51,802 bases of DNA from Vreelandella massiliensis (GCF_900155385.1 NZ_LT699752.1:1-51802), one strand, 5' to 3'. Shown: positions 8,252 to 17,805, numbered from the stretch's first letter. Numbers and translations: made by a program. The notes: generated by a model from the letters alone, not told the origin.

Positions 8252-9400
8252 ATGACAAAGCGGGCTAAAATAGAGCAAACAACCCCCTTAGGCTGGCGAC
8301 GTTTTTGGCGTTCACTTACGGCGGCGATGCTAATGTGCGCCATCATCCTGCCCGCCCAGGCAGAGCAAGTGCGTGAATTGGCAGGTTTTGCCGGGGTGCG
8401 TAATAACCAACTGGTGGGTTACGGGCTTGTCGTGGGGTTAGACGGTACCGGTGACCAAACCACGCAAGCGCCGTTTACCAGCCAGAGCCTGGCTAACATG
8501 CTCTCGCAGCTGGGGGTGACCATCCCCCAAGGCACCAATATGCAGCTACGCAATGTCGCGGCGGTGATGGTGACCGCGAATTTGCCTCCTTTTGCTCGCC
8601 CTGGGCAAGAGATGGATATTGTCGTCTCATCCATTGCCAATGCCAGTAGCCTGCGCGGCGGCACGCTGCTGATGACCCCGCTTAAAGGCGCGGATGGCGA
8701 TACCTACGCCATGGCGCAGGGCAATATGCTGGTCGGTGGAGCCGGCGCCCAGGCGGGCGGCAGTAGCGTTCAAATAAATCAGCAAGCCGTGGGTCGTATT
8801 CCCAACGGCGCCACGGTGGAGCGCGAGGTGCCGCTCAACCTGGGCGCCAATGGCGGCACGCTGGAGCTTCAGCTGGATGAAGCCGATTTTGGCACCGCTC
8901 AGCGTATGGTCACCGCGATTAATAATGAGTTTGGGCGCTCCGTGGCTTATGCGCGTAACGGCGGGGTGATCGCGCTCGATGGCCCGGCGGATGCCAATGA
9001 GCGAGTGAATTTCATGGCGCGTGTGGAGAGCGTCGATGTGACGCCAACACGTGCACCGGCCAAAGTGGTGGTGAATGCGCGCACGGGCTCGGTGGTGATG
9101 AATCAATCGGTAACACTGCGCCAAGCCGCCGTGGCGCACGGCAATCTCTCCATTACGATCGACACCAACTTCGGGGTCAGTCAGCCCAATCCTTTGGGAG
9201 AGGGAGAGACGGTGGTGGTGCCAGACACTGATATCGAAGTCGAGCAGCAAGAAGCCTACCTAAGAATGGTGGAAGGAGCTCAGCTCAGCGAGGTGGTGAA
9301 CGCACTCAATGCGCTAGGGGCAACGCCACAGGATCTGATGTCAATTCTTGAAGCCTTGAAGCAGGCGGGTGCCCTGCGCGCCGAGCTGGAGGTGATCTAG
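8252..9400 (+). CDS. flgI: FlgI, P-ring protein
   Basis: 382 residues with an N-terminal signal peptide, cleavage likely after AQA near residue 37. Strong FlgI signatures follow: VRNNQLVGYGLVVGLDGTGD, LPPFARPGQEMDIVVSSI and GGTLLMTPLKGADG. The C-terminus has LSEVVNALNALGATPQDLMS. FlgI forms the peptidoglycan-associated ring around the rod, with FlgA (2064-2786, opposite strand) as its chaperone. The stop codon TAG overlaps the GTG start of flgJ by one base. Confidence 0.98.
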   Translation: MTKRAKIEQTTPLGWRRFWRSLTAAMLMCAIILPAQAEQVRELAGFAGVRNNQLVGYGLVVGLDGTGDQTTQAPFTSQSLANMLSQLGVTIPQGTNMQLRNVAAVMVTANLPPFARPGQEMDIVVSSIANASSLRGGTLLMTPLKGADGDTYAMAQGNMLVGGAGAQAGGSSVQINQQAVGRIPNGATVEREVPLNLGANGGTLELQLDEADFGTAQRMVTAINNEFGRSVAYARNGGVIALDGPADANERVNFMARVESVDVTPTRAPAKVVVNARTGSVVMNQSVTLRQAAVAHGNLSITIDTNFGVSQPNPLGEGETVVVPDTDIEVEQQEAYLRMVEGAQLSEVVNALNALGATPQDLMSILEALKQAGALRAELEVI

Positions 9401-10440
9401 TGAGCGTTAGCAACGACATGACCGGCCAGTTCGCGCTGGATATGCAGGGCTTTCAGCGCCTACAGCACACCGCGCGGACGAACCCGGAAGAGGGCGTCGA
9501 GAGTGCCGCACAACAGTTTGAGGCGCTGTTTGTGAAGATGATGGTCAAAAGCATGCGCGATGCCATTCCCACGTCGGGGTTGATGAGCAGCCGCCAAACG
9601 GATTTTTATCAGTCGATGCTGGATCAGCAGTGGTCACAAGTCATTGCCTCGCGCGGCATGGGCTTAGCGGATTCGCTGGTCGATCAACTAGAGCGCCAAG
9701 GGGCGTTTAAACGCAGTGAGACTTCAACGGGTGGTGACAGCGCAACGCAAGAGTTGATCGCTGGCATTCCGCGCGGTACTCCGCTCGCGCTAGGGAGTGC
9801 TAATCCGCTACCCGATGAAAGTAGCGTGGGCGTGACTCAAGACGATTTGAAAGGATTTTTGTCTGAACTCGATGCGGTAAGGAAATCAGCGCCGCAAGAG
9901 AGAGGGGTAGAAGGGGGTATTGTCGATGAGATACCCGCAAAAAGTGGCGTGGGTGATCACGTCCAGCAGTTTAAAGATCGATTGGCCGAGCCCGCTCAGG
10001 TGGCGAGCCAAGCAACCGGTGTGCCGGCTGAACTGATTCTTGCCCAAGCCGCGCTAGAAACCGGCTGGGGGCGGCATGAGATCACCACCCGCGAGGGGCG
10101 CAATAGCCATAACCTCTTCGGCATAAAAGCGGGCAGCCAGTGGCAGGGGGAAACGACTGATATTGTCACCCATGAGTACATCAATGGCCGCCGCACCCAG
10201 GTCGTGGATACCTTCCGGGTCTACGACTCCTTTGAGCAGGCGTTTACCGACTATGCGTCCCTGATTGGCAGTAATCCCCGCTATGCAGGCGTGCTGAATG
10301 CCCCGGATGCCCAAAGCGCCGCCCAAGAACTCCAAGCGGGCGGCTATGCGACTGACCCCCGCTATGCCAATAAACTCGTTGCGGTCATGCAAACCTTGGG
10401 CGCATTGGATTCAAGCAATTTGCTGGCTTCATCGCGCTGA
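9400..10440 (+). CDS. flgJ: FlgJ, rod cap and peptidoglycan hydrolase
   Basis: 346 residues with two domains. The N-terminal rod-capping part (about 1-105) contains EGVESAAQQFEALFVKMMVK. The C-terminal glycoside hydrolase family 73 domain (about 185-340) contains ILAQAALETGWGRHEI with the likely catalytic Glu, then HNLFGIKA and DYASLIGSNPRYAGVL. The protein opens the peptidoglycan for the rod and caps rod growth. It starts at a GTG overlapping the flgI stop. It is slightly longer than the E. coli protein (313 residues), mainly in the linker. Confidence 0.96.
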   Translation: MSVSNDMTGQFALDMQGFQRLQHTARTNPEEGVESAAQQFEALFVKMMVKSMRDAIPTSGLMSSRQTDFYQSMLDQQWSQVIASRGMGLADSLVDQLERQGAFKRSETSTGGDSATQELIAGIPRGTPLALGSANPLPDESSVGVTQDDLKGFLSELDAVRKSAPQERGVEGGIVDEIPAKSGVGDHVQQFKDRLAEPAQVASQATGVPAELILAQAALETGWGRHEITTREGRNSHNLFGIKAGSQWQGETTDIVTHEYINGRRTQVVDTFRVYDSFEQAFTDYASLIGSNPRYAGVLNAPDAQSAAQELQAGGYATDPRYANKLVAVMQTLGALDSSNLLASSR

Positions 10441-10444
10441 ACCC

Positions 10445-10471
10445 TTAAGTTTTTCTGCGCTTAGCCGATAG
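10445..10471 (+). promoter_or_regulatory. Sigma-28 (FliA) promoter of flgKL
   Basis: The sequence TTAAGTTT, 11 bases, GCCGATAG matches the FliA consensus, differing in two positions. It lies directly after flgJ and 28 bases before the flgK start, so flgKL can be transcribed as late genes as well as by read-through. Confidence 0.82.
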
Positions 10472-10499
10472 GTAAAAGATCGGCTTAAGGAATCGAACC

Positions 10500-12488
10500 A
10501 TGAGCATGTTTTCTACCGGGCTAAGCGGCCTCAGTGCGGCGCAAAGCGCCCTCAACACCACGAGCAATAACATTAGCAATGTCTACACCCCGGGCTATAA
10601 CCGCGAGCTCACCCAACTTGGTGAAGGTTCCGCGGGTACTCGCGGTGTGCAGGTCGATGATATTGAGCGCCAGTTTAATCGCTACGTCGCGGATCAGCTC
10701 AATAGCGCCAAAACACAGTCGAGCGCGCTGGAAAAATACGCGGAGCAAGTCAGCCAGATTGATAATTTGCTGGCGGATCGTGATGCGGGTTTGGCGCCGC
10801 TGATGCAGAACTTTTTCTCCTCGCTGGAAGACTTGGCCAGCGCGCCCTCAGACCCCGCTTCACGCCAGGGCGTATTGGGCACGGCGCAAACGTTAAGCGC
10901 GCAGTTCCGTTCGTTTGACGGTTATCTGCAAGACATGCAGAGCAATATCAATAGCGAAATCCAAGACGAAGTTACCCAGATCAATAACACCACCGAACAA
11001 GTCGCCGGGTTGAACCGCGAGATTGCGCTTGCCCGAGCGCGTACCGGGGAAGCTCCTAACAGCTTGCTCAATCAACGCGATAAGCTGATAACGGATCTAA
11101 ACGAGCGGATGGATCTGCGTCTTAATATTCAGGATGGCAAAACCTATAACGTCAGTTTGCCCAATGGCCAGCCTCTGGTGACAGGCACCGACTCGTTTCA
11201 GCTAGAGTCGATAAAGTCAGAAATTGACCCGCAGCGTACCGTTGTCGGCTACCGTGATGGTGGCGGGAACTTGGTTGAGCTAGAGGAAGACGTGATCACT
11301 GGCGGGGCATTAGGTGGTTTGATGACATTCCGCCAAGAGACGCTGGATAAAACCCAGAACCAGATCGGCCAGTTGGGCGTCTCCCTGTCCATCGCTTTCA
11401 ACGAGCAGCATAAGCAGGGCGTTGACCTTAACGGCGAGCAAGGGGGTGACTTCTTTAATGTTCGTCAGCCGCAGACGTATAGTTACGAAAACAATAGCGC
11501 GGACGATCTTTTAACCTCGGCTGAGTTTAACGTTGATTCTATCGATGACTTGCGTGCGACGGATTATACCGTGCGGGTAGTTAGCGATAATCCAACGGAA
11601 AGCGCTGACTTCGAAGTTGTGCGTAAAGACAATGGTGAACCTGTCGCGCTAGAAGATGATGATTTCGACGCCACCGAGAATACGCTTAGGTTTGGTGGTA
11701 TCACTCTTACATTTAACGAGAGTACTAGCCTTCAAGCAGACGATCGTTTCGAGGTACAGCCCGTGCGCCGTGCCGGCGCCGGAATGGAAGCTAATATCGC
11801 CGATTTGGATAAAATTGCGGCCGCATCCATGTACGAGCGCAGTGGAGATATGGCAGTGAGTGACTTGCGATTTACAGGTGGCTCACTAGCAGCAATTGAT
11901 GCCGAAGTGGGGGGACTAGAGTCAAGTGACAAACTTGAGTTATCTCTTGACGAGAATGGTCAACTGACAGGCTTTCCTAGTGGAGTTGAGGTTACACGTA
12001 CCAATGAAGTTAATGGTACAACAGAGTTTACTCCTGGTAGTGATCAGCTAGAGGCAGGTGATAGAGTTAATGTAGTTTACGATGGCAAAGCACTACTTAG
12101 TTTTAGTGTCGATGACTTACCTGAGGAGGGTGAAGTAACTACGTTAACGCTTTCACCAAGCGCGGCCAATTCCGGCGATAATCGTAACGCCCTCGCCCTT
12201 CAAGACTTACAAAGCCAAAGCGTCGTGGGCGGTAGCGCCTCTGTAAGCGGCGCCTACGGCGCGATGGTCAGCGATGTGGGTAACCGGACCAACATCACCC
12301 AAGTCAACTTGGACGCGCGCCAAGGCCTGACCGACCAGTTGGAAGCGGTTCAGCAGTCTGAATCAGGTGTTAATTTAGATGAAGAAGCGGCCAATCTGAT
12401 TCGTTACCAGCAGTATTACCAAGCCAATGCTAAGGTGATCGATTCGGCGACCACCATCATGGACACTATTTTGGGTCTACGCGGTTAA
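10500..12488 (+). CDS. flgK: FlgK, hook-filament junction protein 1
   Basis: 662 residues, longer than E. coli FlgK (547). The N-terminal D0/D1 block has GLSGLSAAQSALNTTSNNIS and YTPGYNRE. The C-terminal block has ESGVNLDEEAANLIRYQQYY and QANAKVIDSATTIMDTILGL. The extra length sits in the middle. The segment near 11,500-12,150 is AT-rich with relaxed codon use, unlike both ends. FlgK joins hook and filament, and FlgN (1217-1666) is its chaperone. It has its own sigma-28 promoter. Confidence 0.96.
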   Translation: MSMFSTGLSGLSAAQSALNTTSNNISNVYTPGYNRELTQLGEGSAGTRGVQVDDIERQFNRYVADQLNSAKTQSSALEKYAEQVSQIDNLLADRDAGLAPLMQNFFSSLEDLASAPSDPASRQGVLGTAQTLSAQFRSFDGYLQDMQSNINSEIQDEVTQINNTTEQVAGLNREIALARARTGEAPNSLLNQRDKLITDLNERMDLRLNIQDGKTYNVSLPNGQPLVTGTDSFQLESIKSEIDPQRTVVGYRDGGGNLVELEEDVITGGALGGLMTFRQETLDKTQNQIGQLGVSLSIAFNEQHKQGVDLNGEQGGDFFNVRQPQTYSYENNSADDLLTSAEFNVDSIDDLRATDYTVRVVSDNPTESADFEVVRKDNGEPVALEDDDFDATENTLRFGGITLTFNESTSLQADDRFEVQPVRRAGAGMEANIADLDKIAAASMYERSGDMAVSDLRFTGGSLAAIDAEVGGLESSDKLELSLDENGQLTGFPSGVEVTRTNEVNGTTEFTPGSDQLEAGDRVNVVYDGKALLSFSVDDLPEEGEVTTLTLSPSAANSGDNRNALALQDLQSQSVVGGSASVSGAYGAMVSDVGNRTNITQVNLDARQGLTDQLEAVQQSESGVNLDEEAANLIRYQQYYQANAKVIDSATTIMDTILGLRG

Positions 12489-12504
12489 CTCGGGAGCTTA
12501 AGTC

Positions 12505-13785
12505 ATGCGTATTAGTTCGGTCACCATGTTTGAGCAGGGCACTGCGTCGATTAACCAGCAGCAGAGCGACTTTCTCAACGTTAGTAAGCAAATTGCCAGC
12601 GGCCGCCGTGTGGTTAACCCTTCTGATGATCCTCAGGCGGCGTCCCGTGCGGTTCGTGTTGATCAGTCGAAAGCGGTCACGCAGCAGTTTGAAGATGCCC
12701 GCGTTTCAGCACGCAACTCCTTATCGCAGACGGAAAGCGTCCTTAATAGCGTTAGCGATGCTGTCACCAGCGCCAAGACGCTGTTGGTGCAGGCGTCAAG
12801 CGATACCTTAAGCGATGTGGACCGTGAATCCGTTGCCAGTGAGCTGCGCGGTATCTACGAAACCATGATCGGCCAGGCGAATGCCACCGATGGCAACGGT
12901 CGCTATTTATTCGGCGGCTATGCGGATAATGCCCCGCCGTTTGTTAAAGAAACGAATGCTGCCGGAGACGAATTTGTTACCTACCAAGGTGATAACAACA
13001 AACGCGAACAGCGTATTGATGCTTCCCGTTTGATGCCGGTCACGGAAAACGGCGACTCTATCTTTAAAAGCGTACCCAGCGGTGCGGGATATGTGGCTGA
13101 GGCCAAAAAATTTGATTTTGATGCCGAAGGGAAAGTTACAGATTCAGAGCAAAATAGCGGGAGTGTGACTTTTGGCGGACCGCAAGTTACTAACGTCAAC
13201 GATGTTGACGGAGGTAGCTTCCGTATCAATTACAGCGGCACAGATCCCGAAGTGATGGATTTCACTATGGAGCGCTATGATTCTGAAAATGGTTGGGAGA
13301 ATTTTACTGATTTCGAGGTAAATGGAGACACCGTCTCTTTTGGCGGCTTGAGTATTACTCTCAATGGTGAGCCAGAAGCAGGCGATGAAATTCTAGTCGC
13401 CCAGGCGGGTAGCGAGCAGCGTGAGCCAAACCTCTTCCGCACCATGGAAGAAGCTATCCGTGTATTGGAAAACCCAGTAGAAACCGACGCTGATAAGGCG
13501 GAGTTGCGCAACACGCTCAATACCTCGATGCGTGATCTGGATAATGCCCTAGATAATGTACTCACCGTGCGTGCCTCCGCTGGCGCGCGGCTTAATGAGC
13601 TGGATGTGGTGGATGCCGTAGGTAGTAACCGGATGCTCAACTATGAGCAAACGCTTTCGGATCTTGTCGATTTAGACTACGTCGATGCCATTTCGGAATA
13701 CAGCTTGCGCCAAGTGGGTCTGCAGGCGTCGCAGCAAGCCTTTGCCGATATTAAGGGCATGTCGCTATTTGATTTCTTACGTTAA
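12505..13785 (+). CDS. flgL: FlgL, hook-filament junction protein 2
   Basis: 426 residues. The flagellin-like N-terminus contains MRISSVTMFEQGTASINQQQ and SGRRVVNPSDDPQAASRAV. The C-terminal helix contains LSDLVDLDYVDAISEYSLRQ followed by VGLQASQQAFADI. The variable core near 13,080-13,400 has lower GC and different codon use. FlgL is the second junction protein, bridging FlgK to the flagellin filament. It is last in the flg operon and is followed by a bidirectional terminator. Confidence 0.96.
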   Translation: MRISSVTMFEQGTASINQQQSDFLNVSKQIASGRRVVNPSDDPQAASRAVRVDQSKAVTQQFEDARVSARNSLSQTESVLNSVSDAVTSAKTLLVQASSDTLSDVDRESVASELRGIYETMIGQANATDGNGRYLFGGYADNAPPFVKETNAAGDEFVTYQGDNNKREQRIDASRLMPVTENGDSIFKSVPSGAGYVAEAKKFDFDAEGKVTDSEQNSGSVTFGGPQVTNVNDVDGGSFRINYSGTDPEVMDFTMERYDSENGWENFTDFEVNGDTVSFGGLSITLNGEPEAGDEILVAQAGSEQREPNLFRTMEEAIRVLENPVETDADKAELRNTLNTSMRDLDNALDNVLTVRASAGARLNELDVVDAVGSNRMLNYEQTLSDLVDLDYVDAISEYSLRQVGLQASQQAFADIKGMSLFDFLR

Positions 13786-13815
13786 GCGTTAATGCGCATA
13801 ACCTATAGGTTGTAA

Positions 13816-13849
13816 GCAAAACCCCAGGTCATCAGCCTGGGGTTTTTGC
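13816..13849. terminator. Bidirectional terminator between flgL and fliR
   Basis: AAAACCCCAGG pairs with CCTGGGGTTTT across a seven-base loop. The A run on the left and T run on the right let it act in both directions. It separates the convergent flgKL (plus) and fliLMNOPQR (minus) transcripts. Confidence 0.9.
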
Positions 13850-13851
13850 GT

Positions 13852-14643
13852 TTAAGAGACTTGCGCCATTAACTCGATCAAGCCCTGCATAAAGGAAACG
13901 CCATCGCTGAAAAGGCGCTGTAAAAAGCGACCAATGTCGGTCATTAGTACCATCAGCAGTATGAGCCCTACTGTCAGCGAGGTAGGAAAGCCGATATTGA
14001 ACACGGTGAGCTGGGGGGCTGAGCGGTTCAAAATCCCCAGGGCGAGGTTGATGATCAGCAGAGAGCCAACCAAAGGGAGCGCCAACAGCATACCGGAGGC
14101 AAAGATAGTACCGCCGTAGCGGGCGAGCACTTCAAAGGCGTTGGCGTTAATGAGATCGACCCCAATGGGCAGCGTTTGAAAGCTCATCACCAAGACTTCC
14201 AGTACCATCAGGTGGCCATTGAAGGCCAGAAACATCAACAGCGTCACCATATAGAGAATCCGCGATAACACCATGATGTTCGTGCCACTGGCGGCATCAA
14301 AAAAGCTCGCGAATGCTAGCCCCATCTGTAGCCCAATGAACTCCCCTGCGGCTTGGACGACGGCAAAGACGATGTGCATGACGATGCCAATGGCCGCGCC
14401 GATCACGATCTGCTCAACTACAATGCCGGCGCCTGCCCATGACATGATCGGTACATCTGGCATGGCGGGCAAAACGGGCGCAATGACCACCGCTACCACC
14501 GCGGCAAGGGCGACTTTAGCTTGGTTGGGCACGCTAGAGTGGCCCCATAGCGGGGTGGCGGCCATAAACGCGGTGATACGAACGAACGGCCACAAAAAAG
14601 CCACAAGCCAGCCGTGTAACTGGTCGTAGGTGACCTCGACCAT
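13852..14643 (-). CDS. fliR: FliR, export gate membrane protein
   Basis: 263 residues, very hydrophobic with about six membrane segments, and a family-typical core (EFIGLQMGLAFASFFDAASG) and RSAPQLTVFNIGFPTSLTVG. FliR, FliP and FliQ form the entry pore of the flagellar type III export machine. Last gene of fliLMNOPQR. Its start is four bases after the fliQ stop codon, and its stop codon abuts the shared terminator. Confidence 0.97.
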   Translation of the reverse strand: MVEVTYDQLHGWLVAFLWPFVRITAFMAATPLWGHSSVPNQAKVALAAVVAVVIAPVLPAMPDVPIMSWAGAGIVVEQIVIGAAIGIVMHIVFAVVQAAGEFIGLQMGLAFASFFDAASGTNIMVLSRILYMVTLLMFLAFNGHLMVLEVLVMSFQTLPIGVDLINANAFEVLARYGGTIFASGMLLALPLVGSLLIINLALGILNRSAPQLTVFNIGFPTSLTVGLILLMVLMTDIGRFLQRLFSDGVSFMQGLIELMAQVS

Positions 14644-14647
14644 GCGC

Positions 14648-14917
14648 CTACATCACCATGCTGGGGATATTGGTAAACAAGCGCTCGGTAAAATCGGTAA
14701 TCAAGCCTATCAACCAGGGGCCCGCGAGTACCAAGGTGGCAAATACGGCCAGAATTTTAGGAATAAACGTGAGGGTCATCTCGTTGATTTGTGTCGCTGC
14801 CTGGAACAGGCTGATCACAAGCCCTGTGGCAAGCGCGGCAAGCAGAAGCGGGCCGGCCAGAAACAGCGTGACGCGCATTCCTTGGTAGGCAATGCTCATG
14901 ACCATTTCGGGTGTCAT
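14648..14917 (-). CDS. fliQ: FliQ, export gate membrane protein
   Basis: 89 residues, the exact family length, with two membrane segments. Signature residues are at MTPEMVMSIAYQGMRVTLFL and the middle motif LISLFQAATQINEMTLTFIP (split here by the family's usual wording). It is part of the FliP5Q4R1 gate complex in the inner membrane. It lies between fliP and fliR with a good AGGAG-like ribosome site (GGAGTTT). Confidence 0.97.
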   Translation of the reverse strand: MTPEMVMSIAYQGMRVTLFLAGPLLLAALATGLVISLFQAATQINEMTLTFIPKILAVFATLVLAGPWLIGLITDFTERLFTNIPSMVM

Positions 14918-14952
14918 GGAGAAACTCCTGCACCGCTGAGGGCGGTGTATAT

Positions 14953-15753
14953 TTATACTATATAGAAACTTTCGGCCATTGAGCCGATGATGAGCTGCCA
15001 GCCATCGACGAGAACAAAGAGCATCAGTTTAAAAGGCAGTGAAATCGTAATCGGCGGTACCATCATCATACCCAGAGCCATCAAGGTGCTGGCCACGACG
15101 AGGTCGATGATCAAGAACGGAATAAAAATCGTAAAGCCGATTTGAAATGCCGTTTTGAGTTCGCTGGTGACAAAGGAGGGTAGCAGCACGCGCATCGGCA
15201 GCTCTTCTGGCCCCTCCATCGGGCCAATATCGGCCAAACGTGCGAAAAGGGCGATATCCGGCTCGCGGGTTTGCGCCAACATAAACTCGCGGAAGGGCTC
15301 CTGAGCAAGCCGCAAAAACTCCTCAAAATTAATATCTTCTTCCGAGAGCGGTACCCAAGCCGTTTGATAGACCTGGTCCAGCACCGGCGACATGATAAAA
15401 AACGTCAAAAAGAGCGCAATACCCAGAAGCACTTGGTTAGGCGGCGTGGCCTGGGTGCCCATCGCGGTGCGCAGCAGGCTGAGCACGATAATGATGCGGG
15501 TAAAGCTGGTCATCATTAAGAGCAAGGCCGGCAGAAACGCCAGCGAGCTTAAAAAGAGCAGCGTTTGCAGCGAAACCGACCACTGCTGGCCCCCATCTTC
15601 CATGGGTTCGCTGACGATACCAGGGATCTCCTGGGCATAACTCAGGCTCGGCAGCCATAACAGCGCCACGAGCCCGAATAATGCCATCAAAGCGGGAAGA
15701 TATTTGGACGGCGGTGTTGGCATGGACGTGAAAGCGGGCATCCTATGGGTCAT
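14953..15753 (-). CDS. fliP: FliP, export gate membrane protein
   Basis: 266 residues with a signal-anchor-like N-terminus ([17 protein letters not shown]) ending near a YAQ cleavage site, as FliP is one of the few Sec-cleaved export-gate proteins. Family signatures: [36 protein letters not shown] and [20 protein letters not shown]. The start codon overlaps the fliO stop codon by four bases. Several in-frame ATGs exist near the N-terminus, so the start is fairly but not fully certain. Confidence 0.97.
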   Translation of the reverse strand: MTHRMPAFTSMPTPPSKYLPALMALFGLVALLWLPSLSYAQEIPGIVSEPMEDGGQQWSVSLQTLLFLSSLAFLPALLLMMTSFTRIIIVLSLLRTAMGTQATPPNQVLLGIALFLTFFIMSPVLDQVYQTAWVPLSEEDINFEEFLRLAQEPFREFMLAQTREPDIALFARLADIGPMEGPEELPMRVLLPSFVTSELKTAFQIGFTIFIPFLIIDLVVASTLMALGMMMVPPITISLPFKLMLFVLVDGWQLIIGSMAESFYIV

Positions 15754-16181
15754 GGCGCTGTATCTGAATCGGAGGATGCGGAGCCACCCTGGCTTGTGCG
15801 CTGCTTTTGGAGCGCTTTAGCAAAGCGTTGCGAGAAACGCGAGCTTGGCGCGTTATCGTTGGCAGAAGGACTAGGGGCGGAAAGTTCGTGCAGTTTGCTA
15901 ATGTGCCCATTACCTACTCCTAACACGAGCCAAGTGCCTTCAACATCCACGATCACCACACGCTCGCGGTTGCCAACCGCCGTGCTGCCCACTACTTTGA
16001 GGTTGGCGCTTTGGTGCGAACCCTGCCGTGACCAGCGTTTGAGAAACGCCGAGCAGATAAAAATGATGGCCAGAACAAGCGCTAGCGCCGCTGCGGTTTT
16101 TCCCAACGCCGCCATACCAATGAGAGCATCGCTGCTCCCGGCAGAAGAGATGGCGCTGTTGGTTGTGGCCTCTGTGCTCAT
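15750..16181 (-). CDS. fliO: FliO, export gate assembly protein
   Basis: 143 residues with one membrane segment near residues 27-47 and a cytoplasmic domain containing [20 protein letters not shown] and WLVLGVG, the FliO pattern. The C-terminal 40 residues are Ser-rich and probably disordered. FliO helps assemble the FliP ring. Four-base overlaps with both neighbours (fliN before, fliP after) show translational coupling. Confidence 0.94.
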   Translation of the reverse strand: MSTEATTNSAISSAGSSDALIGMAALGKTAAALALVLAIIFICSAFLKRWSRQGSHQSANLKVVGSTAVGNRERVVIVDVEGTWLVLGVGNGHISKLHELSAPSPSANDNAPSSRFSQRFAKALQKQRTSQGGSASSDSDTAP

Positions 16182-16750
16182 CGGTTCAGCTTATGAATCC
16201 GCTCAGAGGGGGTGATAATTTCGGTAATACGAATGCCGTATTTGTCTTCGATGACCACGACTTCGCCCTGGGCAATCAAATAGCCGTTGATCAGAATATC
16301 CATCGGCTCGCCGGCCAAGCCATCAAGCTCAATGACCGAGCCCTGGGCGAGTTCGAGCAGTTGTTTGATGGTGAGTTTGGTGCGCCCTAACTCAACGGTT
16401 AGCTTGACCGGGATATCCATGATCATTTCAAGATCACGGGAAGCGCCGTTGCCGTTTTGTTGATTCAGCGGAGGAAAGACATCGCTACTGGCCTCTTTTG
16501 CTTTGGGTGGCTCAGGGGCTGGCGCTTCTTCTTCCTGCTCAGAGGCGTCTTCTTCGGCCGCCTGCTGCTCGGCCATTGCGGCCGCCCAAGGGTCATCCTC
16601 TTCAGCGCTGTCGGCATCGCTATCGCTGGTCTCTTGCTCAGACATCGCGGCGGCCCAATCGTCATCAGAGATGTTCTGATCATCCGTTTCTTGGTTGTCG
16701 GCGTTTTGATTGTCGGCGCTCTGATCGTCCGGCTTGTTGGGATCAGTCAT
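16178..16750 (-). CDS. fliN: FliN, flagellar switch C-ring protein with duplicated N-terminal peptide
   Basis: 190 residues against about 137 in E. coli. The C-terminal SpoA domain (about 105-190) is highly conserved: MDIPVKLTVELGRTKLTIKQ, LDGLAGEPMDILINGYLIAQ, GIRITEIITPSERI. The extra length is an acidic, Asn/Gln-rich N-terminus that carries the peptide DDWAAAMSEQ at residues 30-39 and again as DPWAAAMAEQ at 53-62. E. coli FliN has one such peptide (DDLWAEALSEQ). FliN is the cytoplasmic rim of the switch, binding FliH and contributing to CheY response. Overlaps fliM and fliO by four bases each. Confidence 0.97.
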   Translation of the reverse strand: MTDPNKPDDQSADNQNADNQETDDQNISDDDWAAAMSEQETSDSDADSAEEDDPWAAAMAEQQAAEEDASEQEEEAPAPEPPKAKEASSDVFPPLNQQNGNGASRDLEMIMDIPVKLTVELGRTKLTIKQLLELAQGSVIELDGLAGEPMDILINGYLIAQGEVVVIEDKYGIRITEIITPSERIHKLNR

Positions 16751-17805
16751 GCTTTCGATTCCTTGGCTTTCTGTCGCGTAGACTCGTTAATAAAGTCGTT
16801 GGACGAGACGTTATTCATGGCGGCGTGGTCATACATACGCAAAACACGTAGGGCGCGCTGCTGATTCTGGCTACCGAACTGGCACTCCATGACGGGCACC
16901 CCATCGACATGGGCATTGACTGTTTCGGGGATCTCAACCGGGAGAACATCGCCTTTTTTCAGTCCCATGATCTCGGCAATACGGCTAGGGATGTGGGCAA
17001 ACTCCGCCACCAGCTCCACTTCCGACTGTCTTAGTTCGCTCGCCATGCGCTTGCTCCAGGTGCCATCCTGGTCATGGTTGCTGTCATTGATCGGGTTGGC
17101 GAGCAGGTCGCGCAAAGGCTCGATCATCGCATACGGCATGCAGACCTGAAAGTTACTGGCCAAGTTGCCCACTTCAAGGTTGAACTTGGTATTGACCACT
17201 ATCTCATTGGGCGAGTTGGTGATATTGGCGAATTTGGATTGCACCTCGGAGCGTAAGAAATTGATATCCAAAGGGTAGACAACTTTCCATGCCTCTTCGT
17301 ACGCCTCGATTGCCAGGTTGAGCAAACGCTGGATAATGCGCTGTTCAGTATTGGTGAACTCGCGCCCGTCGGACTTGGTGACAAAACGGCCATCACCGCC
17401 AAACAAGTTATCCACCACCATAAAAACCAGATTAGGCGGAAAGACGAAGAGGGCGGAGCCGCGCAGCGGTTTCATGGCGACGATATTAAGGTTGGTCGGC
17501 ACCGGCACATTGCGCGCAAAATCGCTGAAACTCTGGTAGCGCACGGACTCAACGGTGATATCCGCGCTGCGCCGGATCAAGTTGAAGAGCCCGGTACGGA
17601 AATAGCGGGCAAAACGCTCGTTGATAAAGTCCAGCGCATGCAGGCGCTCGCGGATGACACGGTGCTGCGTGGAAGGGTCATAGGGGCGAATACGTGATTC
17701 GTCATCCCGCTGCTGACCCGACGATGAAGAGGACTCCTCGTCACCGCTGACCCCTTTGAGCAAGGCATCAATTTCTTCCTGGGACAGTAGATCGTCCTGT
17801 GACAT
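16747..17805 (-). CDS. fliM: FliM, flagellar switch protein
   Basis: 352 residues. The N-terminal CheY-P binding peptide is intact (LLSQEEIDALLKG, residues 6-18). The middle domain contains the switch motif near residue 130 (VVDNLFGGDGRFVTKSDGR, with the GGDG turn), and the C-terminal SpoA domain follows. FliM links FliG to FliN in the C ring and receives phosphorylated CheY (gene at 43080-43469). It overlaps fliN by four bases and follows fliL by 20. Confidence 0.98.
   Translation of the reverse strand: MSQDDLLSQEEIDALLKGVSGDEESSSSSGQQRDDESRIRPYDPSTQHRVIRERLHALDFINERFARYFRTGLFNLIRRSADITVESVRYQSFSDFARNVPVPTNLNIVAMKPLRGSALFVFPPNLVFMVVDNLFGGDGRFVTKSDGREFTNTEQRIIQRLLNLAIEAYEEAWKVVYPLDINFLRSEVQSKFANITNSPNEIVVNTKFNLEVGNLASNFQVCMPYAMIEPLRDLLANPINDSNHDQDGTWSKRMASELRQSEVELVAEFAHIPSRIAEIMGLKKGDVLPVEIPETVNAHVDGVPVMECQFGSQNQQRALRVLRMYDHAAMNNVSSNDFINESTRQKAKESKA

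Noticed and set aside
13800..13811. Palindrome AACCTATAGGTT after flgL
   Set aside because: A perfect 12-base palindrome, but it lies downstream of the last gene just before a terminator, with no promoter context; likely chance.
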